From: Ascidiaceihabitans donghaensis
Lineage (GTDB): Bacteria > Pseudomonadota > Alphaproteobacteria > Rhodobacterales > Rhodobacteraceae
DNA length: 64,000 nt
Assembly: GCF_900302465.1 (NCBI RefSeq)
Contig: NZ_OMOR01000001.1
Span: 1,302,001-1,366,000, forward strand
Direction of reading: 5' to 3'
The notes beneath the pieces were generated by a model. The model saw only the letters and a list, made by a program, of their open reading frames with translations. It had not been told where the DNA came from and did not search any database. Position numbers and translations under genes: made by a program. This document shows, one piece after another, positions 27,354 to 36,494 of this stretch. The first letter of the stretch is position 1. The number at the start of each line of letters is the position of its first letter.

Positions 27354-27476
27354 GGGTAGGGTGGCCTATGCAAAGGCGCGGAAAACTGAACCGCTGCGTC
27401 CCCAAATAACTCTGTAAAAATGAATATAAACTTCGGGTGAGAGTCGCCAGCGTGCTGGCATAACTTGGAGTATGCA

Positions 27477-28901
27477 ATGAACATTCGTCACGAATGTCCA
27501 ATGCCGGAGCTGTCCTTTTCAGTGGCAGCACCGTTGCATTTACATAAGGAAAACGGCTGCAAATTGATTGCTACCCGTTGGTCTTTGGCCGGGGTATGGC
27601 TTGCGCCGGATGACGATGATCTTTCTGGTGACATTTATCTTTCGGTTCCCTTTCAAGGCGTGGATGTCTCCTTTCCTGTCGTGCTCAAGGCCACTGATGT
27701 GCCGGGGCATTACACTTTTCACAAATTGACCGTTCGTCAACGGGAGACCCTTGGCGCCTTCTACAAGGGTGTTTTGTCCGGCCAAATGGTGTCGACATAC
27801 GACATCATAACCAGTCTGGATACGCCCGTTGATCTGGTCCCGATGGGCGAGACGGAACAAGAAGAAACGGCAGGTCAAGCCAAGGCAAAACCGCGCCTGT
27901 TGCGGGCTCTTTGGAATGTCGCGTTCTATCTTGCGGGGGCTGCTTTTCTGGTTTTGTTTCTGGGGGGACAAATTTGGCAACGGCTGTCGCATGTTCAGTT
28001 GGATCATGCCCGTTTTGTTGCCCCGATCACCGAATACAAAGCGCCTGAAGCAGGGTATCTGACGCGCATCAACGTGGCGGTGGGCGATCAGGTCAATCCA
28101 GGGGATATTCTGGCGCGCATCGAAGACCCCGACCGCGAAAGCGATGTAGAGGATGTGCGGGCAGAAGTCCTTCTGGCAGAGCGGCGCCTGCGCATTGCGC
28201 GAAATCGGGTTGCGGAACATCGCCTGCAACGCAAGGCACAACATGCGGCGCTTTTGGCCAGGTTCCAAACGTTGTGGACGCCGTGGCGCGTCAATGATCG
28301 ACATGCCTTGGCCTATCCTGACCAGATCGAAACCGCGCGTCTGGCACTGTACAACTTTGAACGCCAACGTGACCCCAATGCGATGGGGTACTTTGATATG
28401 CTCGACACGCTTGAGGAAACTGTCACCGAACGGGATTTGGATCTGCGTCGATGGAAACGCGAATTGCGCCATCGAAAAGCCGCAGCCGACGAATTGGTTG
28501 TTCGCGCAAAATTCGAGGGGACTGTGTTTGGGGTGTATGCCCTTAAAGGCAGCTATATTGCACGCGATGACCTTGTTGTTGAAATCGAAGACAACACCCC
28601 GCGCATGGCCGTGGGCTGGATCGACGACAGCATGGCCACAACTGTGCATATTGGAATGACTGCAGACATTTCGTATGTTTTTCGCGGCCAAACCAAACAC
28701 AATCAGGGCCAAGTTATTGACATTCAGGCTGGGACAGACATCGCCCAACCCGACAAATTTGGCATGGTGATAACCATTCAAGCCGATGATGCAGGCCTGA
28801 AAAAGACCCGTAAGTGGTTTCGGCGCAACGCCCCCGCGCGCATCCGATTGAAACGCGGGCTCTTTGCCTCTTGGTTTGAGCGTGACAATGGACGCTCCTA
28901 A
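27477..28901 (+). CDS. alg44: Alg44-like alginate co-polymerase with degenerate PilZ domain
   Basis: 474 residues: N-terminal PilZ-like domain (1-105), one membrane segment near 141-162, periplasmic HlyD-like region with half-barrels flanking a long alpha-helical hairpin (about 215-340). VLSGQMVSTYDIITSL near 98-113 matches the conserved SGELISIGDVLSTL of Pseudomonas Alg44. The PilZ c-di-GMP residues are poor: the RxxxR motif is reduced to a single Arg and D/NxSxxG reads RWSLAG. The hairpin is much longer than in Pseudomonas Alg44 (389 residues in total), which may let it reach the outer membrane. GGAG 6 nt before ATG 27477. Overlaps alg8 by 14 bp. Confidence 0.85.
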   Translation: MNIRHECPMPELSFSVAAPLHLHKENGCKLIATRWSLAGVWLAPDDDDLSGDIYLSVPFQGVDVSFPVVLKATDVPGHYTFHKLTVRQRETLGAFYKGVLSGQMVSTYDIITSLDTPVDLVPMGETEQEETAGQAKAKPRLLRALWNVAFYLAGAAFLVLFLGGQIWQRLSHVQLDHARFVAPITEYKAPEAGYLTRINVAVGDQVNPGDILARIEDPDRESDVEDVRAEVLLAERRLRIARNRVAEHRLQRKAQHAALLARFQTLWTPWRVNDRHALAYPDQIETARLALYNFERQRDPNAMGYFDMLDTLEETVTERDLDLRRWKRELRHRKAAADELVVRAKFEGTVFGVYALKGSYIARDDLVVEIEDNTPRMAVGWIDDSMATTVHIGMTADISYVFRGQTKHNQGQVIDIQAGTDIAQPDKFGMVITIQADDAGLKKTRKWFRRNAPARIRLKRGLFASWFERDNGRS

Positions 28902-30471
28902 AACGGTCTATGCGTTCGAAAAGCACTTGGATGGATGGTTGCGCAGCCTTTCGGGGCCGTCACCGACTGGATTTGACAAGTGGTCGCCGCACCGGATCGC
29001 GCAGTTTGCCACCCTATTGGCATTGTTGATTGCGGCGTTGGTCTTTTGGCCAAACAACTTTTTTGAACCCAATCTTATCCACATAACCTTTGTCATGGGA
29101 TCCCTGGGCATCTGGCGTTTCGGGTGGTGGTTTACCCATGCAATCCGTGCGGAGATTTTTGCGCGGTCCAGATTCCCCAAAATGCGGACACGCGCAAATG
29201 CTGTTTGGCAAGCGGGCTGGCGGCCGCCGCATTTGCATATTCAAATGACCACTTATTTTGAAGAACCCGCAATCACACGGCGGGTTATCGGATCCATACT
29301 TGGGCAAATTAGACGAGAGGGGATTCCAACGACGCTTTGGATTGGGACAGGTTCTTCCTATGATGAAGAAATCATAACAGATTTTGTGCGAACGCACGGT
29401 GCTGATGTCGATGCTGAAATCGTTTTCTTGCGCCAGAACCAGCCGGGCAAACGTATGGCAATTGGTATGATTTTGCGTGCGATCAACCGTGCCGGCGTTG
29501 GGCCTGATGACCTGGTGATATTTATGGATGGCGACGCGGTGTACGGGATCGACGTGTTGGAAAAGACCTGTTCAATGTTTGGGGCGGATACTGACCTGCA
29601 AGCTTTGACGACAAACGAAGAAGTCATCTGTTACGGCCCGCAATGGATTCAAAGCTGGTTGTCGATGCGATTTGCGCAACGCCGATTGGCAATGCAAAGC
29701 CACGCCATGTCGCACAAAGTTCTCACGCTTACCGGCCGCATGAGCGTTTTTCGCGCCCGCTACATTATCGACGAAAAGTTCATCCGCACAATTGAAGCCG
29801 ACCACCTTGATCACTGGCTTTGGGGGCGCTTTCGGTTTCTGTCAGGCGACGACAAAAGCACTTGGTACTACCTTTTGTCGAAGCACGCCAAAATGACTTA
29901 CGTCCCCGATGCGTGTGTCTACACGATCGAGCAAATCGAAGGTTCCGGCACTGGCCGTATGGTCCAGAACTTCCGCCGGTGGTCCGGGAACATGTTGCGC
30001 AACGGATCACGGGCGATTGCGCTTGGTCCCTTCGTGGCAAAGCCGTTCATTTGGTGGTGTCTGGTAGATCAACGCATTGCAATGTGGACGATGCTGGTCA
30101 GCCCGGCTTTGGCCATTTTGACACTGTTTATTGAACCACTCTACATCGTGCATTGTCTGATCTGGATTGTTCTAAGCCGCACTTTGCTGTGTTTGTTTCT
30201 GTTCCGGTATGCGCGTGCCCCTGACATCACGTGGCCGTTCATTTTGTATTTTAACCAAATCATCAACGCGAGTGTGAAGGTGTATATGATCTTTCATCTC
30301 AGCAAACAGAAATGGGCAAATCGCGGCAATCAAAGTGCAGGTGGTGGTACTGCAACACTTGATAAAATCAAAAATGCGACTGCGATGTTCCAATTGGTTA
30401 CATCGGTTATTGGATTTCTGATCGGCTTGGCAGTGTATATTGAGCTGTTGCCGCTGCCGACACTGTTTTAA
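28888..30471 (+). CDS. alg8: Alg8 mannuronan synthase (GT2)
   Basis: 527 residues with N-terminal and C-terminal membrane segments around a GT2 domain. FMDGDAVYG provides the DxD, ALTTNEEVICYG and FAQRRLAMQSHAMSHKVLTL with TGRMSVFRARY match Alg8 closely, IEADHLDHWLWGRFRFLSGDDKS gives the acceptor/TED-like region, and QNFRRWSGNMLRNGSRA is the QxxRW-type product-binding motif. It polymerises GDP-mannuronate at the inner membrane together with Alg44. ATG 28888 lies inside the end of alg44. The next gene, algA, follows after 170 bp. Confidence 0.93.
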   Translation: MDAPKTVYAFEKHLDGWLRSLSGPSPTGFDKWSPHRIAQFATLLALLIAALVFWPNNFFEPNLIHITFVMGSLGIWRFGWWFTHAIRAEIFARSRFPKMRTRANAVWQAGWRPPHLHIQMTTYFEEPAITRRVIGSILGQIRREGIPTTLWIGTGSSYDEEIITDFVRTHGADVDAEIVFLRQNQPGKRMAIGMILRAINRAGVGPDDLVIFMDGDAVYGIDVLEKTCSMFGADTDLQALTTNEEVICYGPQWIQSWLSMRFAQRRLAMQSHAMSHKVLTLTGRMSVFRARYIIDEKFIRTIEADHLDHWLWGRFRFLSGDDKSTWYYLLSKHAKMTYVPDACVYTIEQIEGSGTGRMVQNFRRWSGNMLRNGSRAIALGPFVAKPFIWWCLVDQRIAMWTMLVSPALAILTLFIEPLYIVHCLIWIVLSRTLLCLFLFRYARAPDITWPFILYFNQIINASVKVYMIFHLSKQKWANRGNQSAGGGTATLDKIKNATAMFQLVTSVIGFLIGLAVYIELLPLPTLF

Positions 30472-30641
30472 GGCAGAGAATGGTGCAGGGGCCTTCCTAT
30501 ACTTCTGGCTATGTCGGGCATCCCATTGGGCCTTTGAGTGTCCTTGTGGCACCAAGAATTTTTTCTGACACACCTTTAAACCTGACCCATAAGCCACGCG
30601 ATCAACGCGCGGCTGCATGTGAGAGTGTTAGGAGTTAACCC

Positions 30642-32081
30642 ATGATCCATCCAGTTATTCTGTGTGGCGGCAGCGGCACCCGTCTTTGGCCTTTGTCACG
30701 CAAAAGCTACCCGAAACAATTTGCACAGCTGAACGGCGAAACCAGCTTGTTTGAACAAACGGTCAAACGCGTTCAGCGCCCCGGCATTGCCGATCCGATC
30801 GTTGTTACACATACCGACTACCGCTTCATCGTCGCAGAGCAGTTGCAGACGGCGGGGGCCGACGCCCCGACTATTATGATCGAACCCGAAGCACGCAACA
30901 CAGCACCGGCAATTCTGGCAGCAGCACTGAGCCTGCATGAGCAACCCGATACCATTATGCTGGTCATGCCGTCCGATCACGCGATTGCGGATGAGGATGC
31001 GTTTGATCAAGCTGTTCGCGTCGCAGAACAAGCCGCCGAAGCCGGCAAACTGATAACCTTTGGTGTCACACCGGATCGCGCTGAAACCGGGTATGGCTAT
31101 CTTGAACTGTTTGACCCTATCACTGGTACGGTCCCATGTGCGCAACCGCTGAAGGGGTTTGTCGAAAAACCAGAGCAAGCCATTGCGGATGAATTTCTAG
31201 CGTCACGCCGCCACCTATGGAATGCGGGTATCTTCATGTTCCGGGTCTCTGAAATTCTGGAAGCTTTCGAAGTGCTCTGCCCGCGTTTGATGATGCCGGT
31301 ACGTCGCGCGGTTGACGGGGCGCGACGCGATCTGGATTTTTTCCGCCTTGATGAGGCTCCGTACAAAATGGCTGACGATATTTCGATCGATTATGCCATT
31401 ATGGAAGTCTGCGAAACCTTGTCTGTGATCCCTCTGGATTGTGGTTGGTCCGACTTGGGAAGTTGGGCATCTGTTTGGAAAACGGGCGATGCCGACGAAA
31501 ATGGCGTCGTTCAGAATGGAAATACCACGTCTATTGACTGTAAAAACACGCTGCTGCGTTCGGAAACGGACGGCGTGCAATTGGTGGGTATCGGTCTTAA
31601 CAATATCACTGCGATTGCCACAGGTGACGCAGTTTTGGTCGCGGACATGAGCAAGTCTGAAAACGTCAAAACCGCTGTCAAAATGCTTAAGGCTGAAAAG
31701 ATAAAACAGGCCGAGCTGTTCCCGAAAGACCATCGGCCTTGGGGTCATTTCGAAACATTGTCCTTGGGCGACCGCTTTCAAGTCAAGCAGATCGTTGTTC
31801 GCCCCGGCGCTGCATTGTCCTTGCAAAGCCACGTCCATCGGTCCGAACACTGGATTGTGGTTGCGGGTTCCGCAAATGTGACCGTCGATCACGAGGTGAA
31901 ACTCGTCTCTGAAAACCAATCTGTATACATCCCGCTTGGTGCAATTCACCGGTTGGAGAATCCCGGAAAAGTACCTTTGCATCTGATCGAAGTGCAAACC
32001 GGTGCGTATCTGGGGGAAGATGACATCGTGCGCTACGAGGACATTTATGCCCGCAGTCGTACCGATGACAAAGCTGCATAA
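30642..32081 (+). CDS. algA: Bifunctional mannose-6-P isomerase / mannose-1-P guanylyltransferase
   Basis: 479 residues, type II AlgA/ManC. The pyrophosphorylase signature GGSGTRLWPLSRKSYPKQF spans 9-27 and FVEKP is at 173-177. The C-terminal cupin isomerase domain has LSLQSHVHRSEHWIVVAGSA (metal His/Glu) and YIPLGAIHRLENPG. It makes fructose-6-P to mannose-6-P and mannose-1-P to GDP-mannose; the middle step (AlgC phosphomannomutase) must come from elsewhere. AGGAG 9 nt upstream of ATG. It is followed by a terminator, so algA closes a transcript. Confidence 0.95.
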   Translation: MIHPVILCGGSGTRLWPLSRKSYPKQFAQLNGETSLFEQTVKRVQRPGIADPIVVTHTDYRFIVAEQLQTAGADAPTIMIEPEARNTAPAILAAALSLHEQPDTIMLVMPSDHAIADEDAFDQAVRVAEQAAEAGKLITFGVTPDRAETGYGYLELFDPITGTVPCAQPLKGFVEKPEQAIADEFLASRRHLWNAGIFMFRVSEILEAFEVLCPRLMMPVRRAVDGARRDLDFFRLDEAPYKMADDISIDYAIMEVCETLSVIPLDCGWSDLGSWASVWKTGDADENGVVQNGNTTSIDCKNTLLRSETDGVQLVGIGLNNITAIATGDAVLVADMSKSENVKTAVKMLKAEKIKQAELFPKDHRPWGHFETLSLGDRFQVKQIVVRPGAALSLQSHVHRSEHWIVVAGSANVTVDHEVKLVSENQSVYIPLGAIHRLENPGKVPLHLIEVQTGAYLGEDDIVRYEDIYARSRTDDKAA

Positions 32082-32115
32082 ACCAAGACCAACAAGCACT
32101 CTCACACCACCTTCA

Positions 32116-32143
32116 GCGGCGCCTTCGGGCGCCGTCTTTTTTT
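32116..32143 (+). terminator. Terminator after algA
   Basis: CGGCGCC-TTCG-GGCGCCG is a perfect 7-bp GC stem with an ultrastable TTCG loop followed by TCTTTTTTT. It separates algA from algD. Confidence 0.92.
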
Positions 32144-32293
32144 GTGCAAACTGCATATTTCGACAAGGATATATTGAGCTATGCCAAAGGATAGGCCGCG
32201 CATACTTCAGGCGTCGAAATTACCCTTTGGCGAAATAGAATCAATAAAATCAATCACCTATACAGTGGTTAATCACAAGTTAGGAATGAACAT

Positions 32294-33706
32294 ATGTTTG
32301 ATTTACCGCCACAGTTCAACGACCAGCTCTCGGGTCAAACGGCTTTTGCACCACTGCGCGTCATCGATGAAAAACCCTCCATCAGTGTTGTGGGCCTTGG
32401 ATATGTTGGCGCTGTTTCGACAGCATGTTTGTCCGGCTTGGGTCATTATGTCATCGGCGTCGATATTGATGCTGACAAGGTTGACTGTATCGCCGGTGGC
32501 AAATCCCCGATTCACGAACAAGATCTTGAACGCTTGTTACGTGAAGGTGTCGACAATGGTTTGGTGACTGCTACCACAAACCTTGTCCAGGCTGTTGTCG
32601 ACACCGACGTTACATTTGTATCGGTGGGAACACCAACAGGCCCAGATGGCGGCTGTGATCACAGCTACATCGAAGCCGCTGCCCGTGCCATTGGCGAAGG
32701 TCTTAAGCATAAGAACGGTTTTCACGTCGTCGTCATGCGTTGCTCTATTCCTCCCGGGGTCACGATGAACTTCATGGCCCCCATTATCGAAGAAACATCA
32801 GGCAAAGTCGCGGGGCTTGATTTTGGTGTGTGCTTTAATCCGGAATTCTTACGCGAAGGCGTCGCCGTTGAGGATTTCTACGCGCCGCCAAAAACCGTTA
32901 TCGGGGCGAACGACGACCGCAGTGCAATGATCATGACGCGCATCTTCGAGGCCGTCGACGAAGCGCCGATCGTGACCTCAATCGAAACGGCCGAGATGGT
33001 CAAATACGTTGATAACGTATGGCATGCCACAAAAGTATGTTTTGCCAATGAAGTCGGTCGCTTGTGTAAGCCTTTGGGTGTCGACAGCCACGACGTAATG
33101 GATGTTTTTGTTCAGGACACAAAGCTGAACCTGTCTTCGTATTACCTGAAACCGGGCTTTGCCTTTGGCGGGTCGTGCCTGCCCAAAGAGGTCCGCGCTG
33201 TTGCGCATATCGCCAAAGAAGCCGGCGTATCGTTGCCAATGATCGAAAGTCTTGGCGTGTCAAACACCACGCATATCGCGCGGGCTATCGAAATGGTGCG
33301 CGAGACGGGGGCAAAAACTGTGGGTGTTCTCGGGCTGGCATTTAAGCCTGGAACAGATGACTTGCGTGAAAGTCCCATTCTTGAAGTCATTGCTGCTTTG
33401 AATGGCGAAGGTGTGAAGGTGGTTGTTCACGACCCGGCCATTACGCCCGAGACCCCATTGGCGGGCCAGTTGGCATATGTCCGCCATGGCAGTGCTGGTT
33501 TGAAGTCTTTGGCGGCAGATTTACCGTCCATGTTGCGCGGCGATTGTTCAGCTGTTGTCGAGGCCGCGGATGCTTTGATCGTCACACATGCCAACGATTT
33601 GTACCGCGATGCAGTGGCGAATTCCGGTGCGACGCCGGTCATCGATCTGGTCCGTCTTAAGCGCGAGGCTGCGTCGCGCCCAAACTACAACGGGATCGGT
33701 TGGTAA
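32294..33706 (+). CDS. algD: GDP-mannose 6-dehydrogenase
   Basis: 470 residues. NAD site GLGYVG at 34-39, VSVGTPTGPDGGCD, FNPEFLREGVAVEDF, conserved Lys in VKYVDNVWHATKV, and catalytic Cys294 in GFAFGGSCLPKEVRA. It oxidises GDP-mannose to GDP-mannuronate, the committed alginate step. Compared with Pseudomonas AlgD (436 residues) it carries about 28 extra N-terminal residues; AGGA 8-9 nt before the ATG supports the longer form. It has its own 150-bp leader after the algA terminator, so it may be regulated separately. Confidence 0.94.
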   Translation: MFDLPPQFNDQLSGQTAFAPLRVIDEKPSISVVGLGYVGAVSTACLSGLGHYVIGVDIDADKVDCIAGGKSPIHEQDLERLLREGVDNGLVTATTNLVQAVVDTDVTFVSVGTPTGPDGGCDHSYIEAAARAIGEGLKHKNGFHVVVMRCSIPPGVTMNFMAPIIEETSGKVAGLDFGVCFNPEFLREGVAVEDFYAPPKTVIGANDDRSAMIMTRIFEAVDEAPIVTSIETAEMVKYVDNVWHATKVCFANEVGRLCKPLGVDSHDVMDVFVQDTKLNLSSYYLKPGFAFGGSCLPKEVRAVAHIAKEAGVSLPMIESLGVSNTTHIARAIEMVRETGAKTVGVLGLAFKPGTDDLRESPILEVIAALNGEGVKVVVHDPAITPETPLAGQLAYVRHGSAGLKSLAADLPSMLRGDCSAVVEAADALIVTHANDLYRDAVANSGATPVIDLVRLKREAASRPNYNGIGW

Positions 33707-33748
33707 ATCGCTCCTTTCCCTCAACTGTCTACTTTTAATGAGAAAATC

Positions 33749-36454
33749 ATGAATACAAATCACACGACTAATCATAGTACAGGCACACATGTGTCTGATG
33801 CACTGAATGGTACGGAAGGGTCAGATGTTGTTCTGGGTCTATCTGGCGACGACACGATCACGTCTGGTGGGGGCGATGATGTTGTGTATGGCGATTTCGC
33901 CTCTGAAAACTTGCTGGCTGGCACAGACGGCGCATCCAGTTTTTCACAGTATGGGCAATCAGGCGCATGGCAAGTCCAGGCTGAAGATGGCGGTCACACC
34001 AGCATGACACAGGTGATCGACACTCAAGTTGGCGAAACATATGAAATCAGTTTTGACCTGGCCGCCAACTACAACGCCCAATCCGTCAGTGGGGCCGTAC
34101 AGATTGTCTGGAACGGAGACGTGATAGACACGTTTGACACCAACAGTGCCAATTTTTCCGACCATACTTTTACATTTGAAGGTGTAGATGGTTCGGGCGA
34201 GCTGACATTTATCTCCATAGACAGCTCTGACGACACTGCATCAACGGTAAATACCGATGGACCGGCGTTCTATACGCTTCAAGACAAGCAGATCGGCGGC
34301 GAAACAGTTGAGGTGAAAGCTTTTGCTGAAGGGCAGGCTGGAATCTATCAAGTCATTGATGGAACCTTGCAAGTTTTTGACCCTGTCGACGGAACCTACA
34401 CAGTGTTGGGCAGCGAAGCGACCGTTACAGTCAATGCGATCGGTTTCAATGTGCAAGACAGTTTGATCTACGGGATTGCTGTTGGCGACGGGGTCGACAG
34501 CTTGGGGAATTCGGTCAGCAAGACTGATCTGGTGATGCTGGATGCGGCTGGCAACAGCTACAAGATTGGCGCAACACCTTACAGGTCTTGGACCGGTGAT
34601 TTTGATGCCAGTGGCAACTTGTGGGCGTTTCAATCGAGTATGGACCGGATCACTATGATCGATGTGGATAATGTCGATGCGAATGGTGATGTGGCAACCA
34701 AAACCTTCAAATTCCCAAAGGAAATGATCACTGATCAGCTATGGGATGTCGCGTTTGATGCTGCATCGCAGTGCTTTTGCGGGGTGACGCGCCCTTCCGC
34801 AGAAGGTGAAAACGCGACAATGTATATCATCAATGTCTCTGGTGTTGCGGACGGCGGTATGCCGACGTTTGAAACTTTGGACGTCGTCGGAACAATGATC
34901 GACGGGGTGATGCATGCAGGTGTGCCTGCGGTAACGTTCGGAGCCGCCATTCACGACGCAGATGGCAATTTTTACGTTGCAGGCAACAGTGGTGACCATG
35001 ACATGAACGACGCCACGAAAAGTGCGGGTGGCATCTACCGTGTTGTGACGGATCCACAAACAGGAAGTGCGCACCTTGTTTTGGTTGCGACAAGTCCCCG
35101 GTCGTCTTCCAACGACGGAACGTCCGATCCACGCGCTGCCGATCCGTTTTCTGAAATCGATTTGAGCGCGACGGTTCTGATCCGCGATCTGGATATGGTG
35201 GTCGTGCCGGACGCACAGGATACGTATGATGATCAAATCGAAAACGGCAGCGGCGCGGACCAGTCGGATGGTGGTATTGGCGAAGACACAATTGCAGGCC
35301 AAAGCGGGAATGATACGCTTGTCGGCGGTGACGGGGACGATGATCTTTTCGGGGGAAATTCCGATCAAACCGCCCCGGTCGAACACTACTACTATGATGA
35401 ATTCGGCAATCGATATGATGCTGATGGCAATCTGTTGCCTGAAGAAAACGACGTTTTGGACGGTGGTGCTGGCAACGACAACATCCACGGTGGCGCCGGT
35501 CATGATGTGCTTGATGGCGGGATTGGTCAGGATGACCTGAATGGGGGCTCTGGGAATGATACGCTGAACGGCGGGGCAGGTGACGATATTCTCGCGTCCG
35601 GATCGGAAAATGACGTGGCCAGTGGCGGGGCCGGTGACGATCTGCTGATCGGCGGTTCCGGAGATGACATGCTGTCTGGCGACGACGGTGTCGACAACCT
35701 TTCGGGTGGGTCGGGCGCTGACACATTGGACGGTGGTGCGGGCAACGACGTGTTAAGCGGCGGTGTCGGAGACGACGTGATGGTCGGTGGAACAGGGGAT
35801 GACCTTCTGAAAGGCAGCACCGGCAACGACACACTGAGCGATGCAGGCGGTGACAACACGCTGAAAGGCGGATCAGGGCACGACGACTTGACGGGGGGGG
35901 GCGGCGTTGATCTCTTGATCGGAGGATCAGGCGACGACGTTCTGTCAGGGGCCGAGGCCCGCGACGTCCTGAAAGGCGGCACGGGCGACGACACCCTGAA
36001 CGGCGGCAGCGACAAAGACAAACTGTATGGCGGCACTGGACATGATGTGATCCATGGCGACCAGGGCAGTGACTACATCAACGCAGGGCAGGGCGATGAC
36101 ACCGTTTATGCCGGCGAGGGGCGGGACAAGATCCTGTCCGGGGCCGGATCGGATGAGATTTGGGGGGGCGCGGACACAGACTGGTTCGTGTTCCGCAGTT
36201 CAGACGCGACCAACAGCATCGATACGGTACATGACTACACGCATGATGGTGTGGAAAATGACCGCCTCGATCTGCGCAGTTTTGATGTGTTATCTGATGG
36301 CGGATCGTCGGCAGACTGGATTGCCGATCACATAATGCAGAACGCCGACAACAGTGTCACAATCGGTTTGGATGGAATGTCTATCATCTTGATTGATCAC
36401 GCAAATTTGCAGGATCAGTTCTACGATCAGGTCCTGGACGGTTTGCAGCTTTAA
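33749..36454 (+). CDS. Large secreted RTX calcium-binding protein
   Basis: 901 residues, no signal peptide, strongly acidic. Starts with one RTX-like stretch (NGTEGSDVVLGLSGDDTI), then a beta-sandwich-like region near 60-165, then a propeller-like region (about 165-470, with IYQVIDGTLQVFDPVDGTYT and DFDASGNLWAFQSS) that resembles DUF6923-type beta-propellers. From about 490 to 840 come many GGxGxDxLxGG nonapeptides, which fold as a calcium-bound beta-roll. The C-terminus (DWFVFRSSDATNSIDTVHDY...LDLRSF) is the usual type I secretion signal region. No mannuronan epimerase A-module is visible. It starts 42 bp after algD, so it may be a matrix protein exported with the polymer. The type I exporter is not in the window. 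Confidence 0.85.
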   Translation: MNTNHTTNHSTGTHVSDALNGTEGSDVVLGLSGDDTITSGGGDDVVYGDFASENLLAGTDGASSFSQYGQSGAWQVQAEDGGHTSMTQVIDTQVGETYEISFDLAANYNAQSVSGAVQIVWNGDVIDTFDTNSANFSDHTFTFEGVDGSGELTFISIDSSDDTASTVNTDGPAFYTLQDKQIGGETVEVKAFAEGQAGIYQVIDGTLQVFDPVDGTYTVLGSEATVTVNAIGFNVQDSLIYGIAVGDGVDSLGNSVSKTDLVMLDAAGNSYKIGATPYRSWTGDFDASGNLWAFQSSMDRITMIDVDNVDANGDVATKTFKFPKEMITDQLWDVAFDAASQCFCGVTRPSAEGENATMYIINVSGVADGGMPTFETLDVVGTMIDGVMHAGVPAVTFGAAIHDADGNFYVAGNSGDHDMNDATKSAGGIYRVVTDPQTGSAHLVLVATSPRSSSNDGTSDPRAADPFSEIDLSATVLIRDLDMVVVPDAQDTYDDQIENGSGADQSDGGIGEDTIAGQSGNDTLVGGDGDDDLFGGNSDQTAPVEHYYYDEFGNRYDADGNLLPEENDVLDGGAGNDNIHGGAGHDVLDGGIGQDDLNGGSGNDTLNGGAGDDILASGSENDVASGGAGDDLLIGGSGDDMLSGDDGVDNLSGGSGADTLDGGAGNDVLSGGVGDDVMVGGTGDDLLKGSTGNDTLSDAGGDNTLKGGSGHDDLTGGGGVDLLIGGSGDDVLSGAEARDVLKGGTGDDTLNGGSDKDKLYGGTGHDVIHGDQGSDYINAGQGDDTVYAGEGRDKILSGAGSDEIWGGADTDWFVFRSSDATNSIDTVHDYTHDGVENDRLDLRSFDVLSDGGSSADWIADHIMQNADNSVTIGLDGMSIILIDHANLQDQFYDQVLDGLQL

Positions 36455-36464
36455 GAACAGTGTG

Positions 36465-36494
36465 GGAGGCGGGTCAAAGCAGACCTGCCTCTTT
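36465..36494. terminator. Bidirectional hairpin between RTX and response-regulator genes
   Basis: GAGGCGGGTC-AAAGCA-GACCTGCCTC forms a 10-bp stem (one G-U) followed by TTT. It starts 11 bp after the RTX stop and overlaps the last codons of the convergent regulator gene. Confidence 0.65.

Noticed and set aside
35200-36130. DNA tandem repeat or CRISPR-like array in the RTX gene
   Set aside because: The periodicity is the protein-level RTX nonapeptide; DNA copies differ and there are no spacers. No CRISPR array was seen anywhere in the window.
33749-36454. RTX protein as a mannuronan C5-epimerase like Azotobacter AlgE enzymes
   Set aside because: No A-module (right-handed beta-helix with its YG.DPHE-type motif) is visible; the N-terminal part looks like sandwich and propeller instead.
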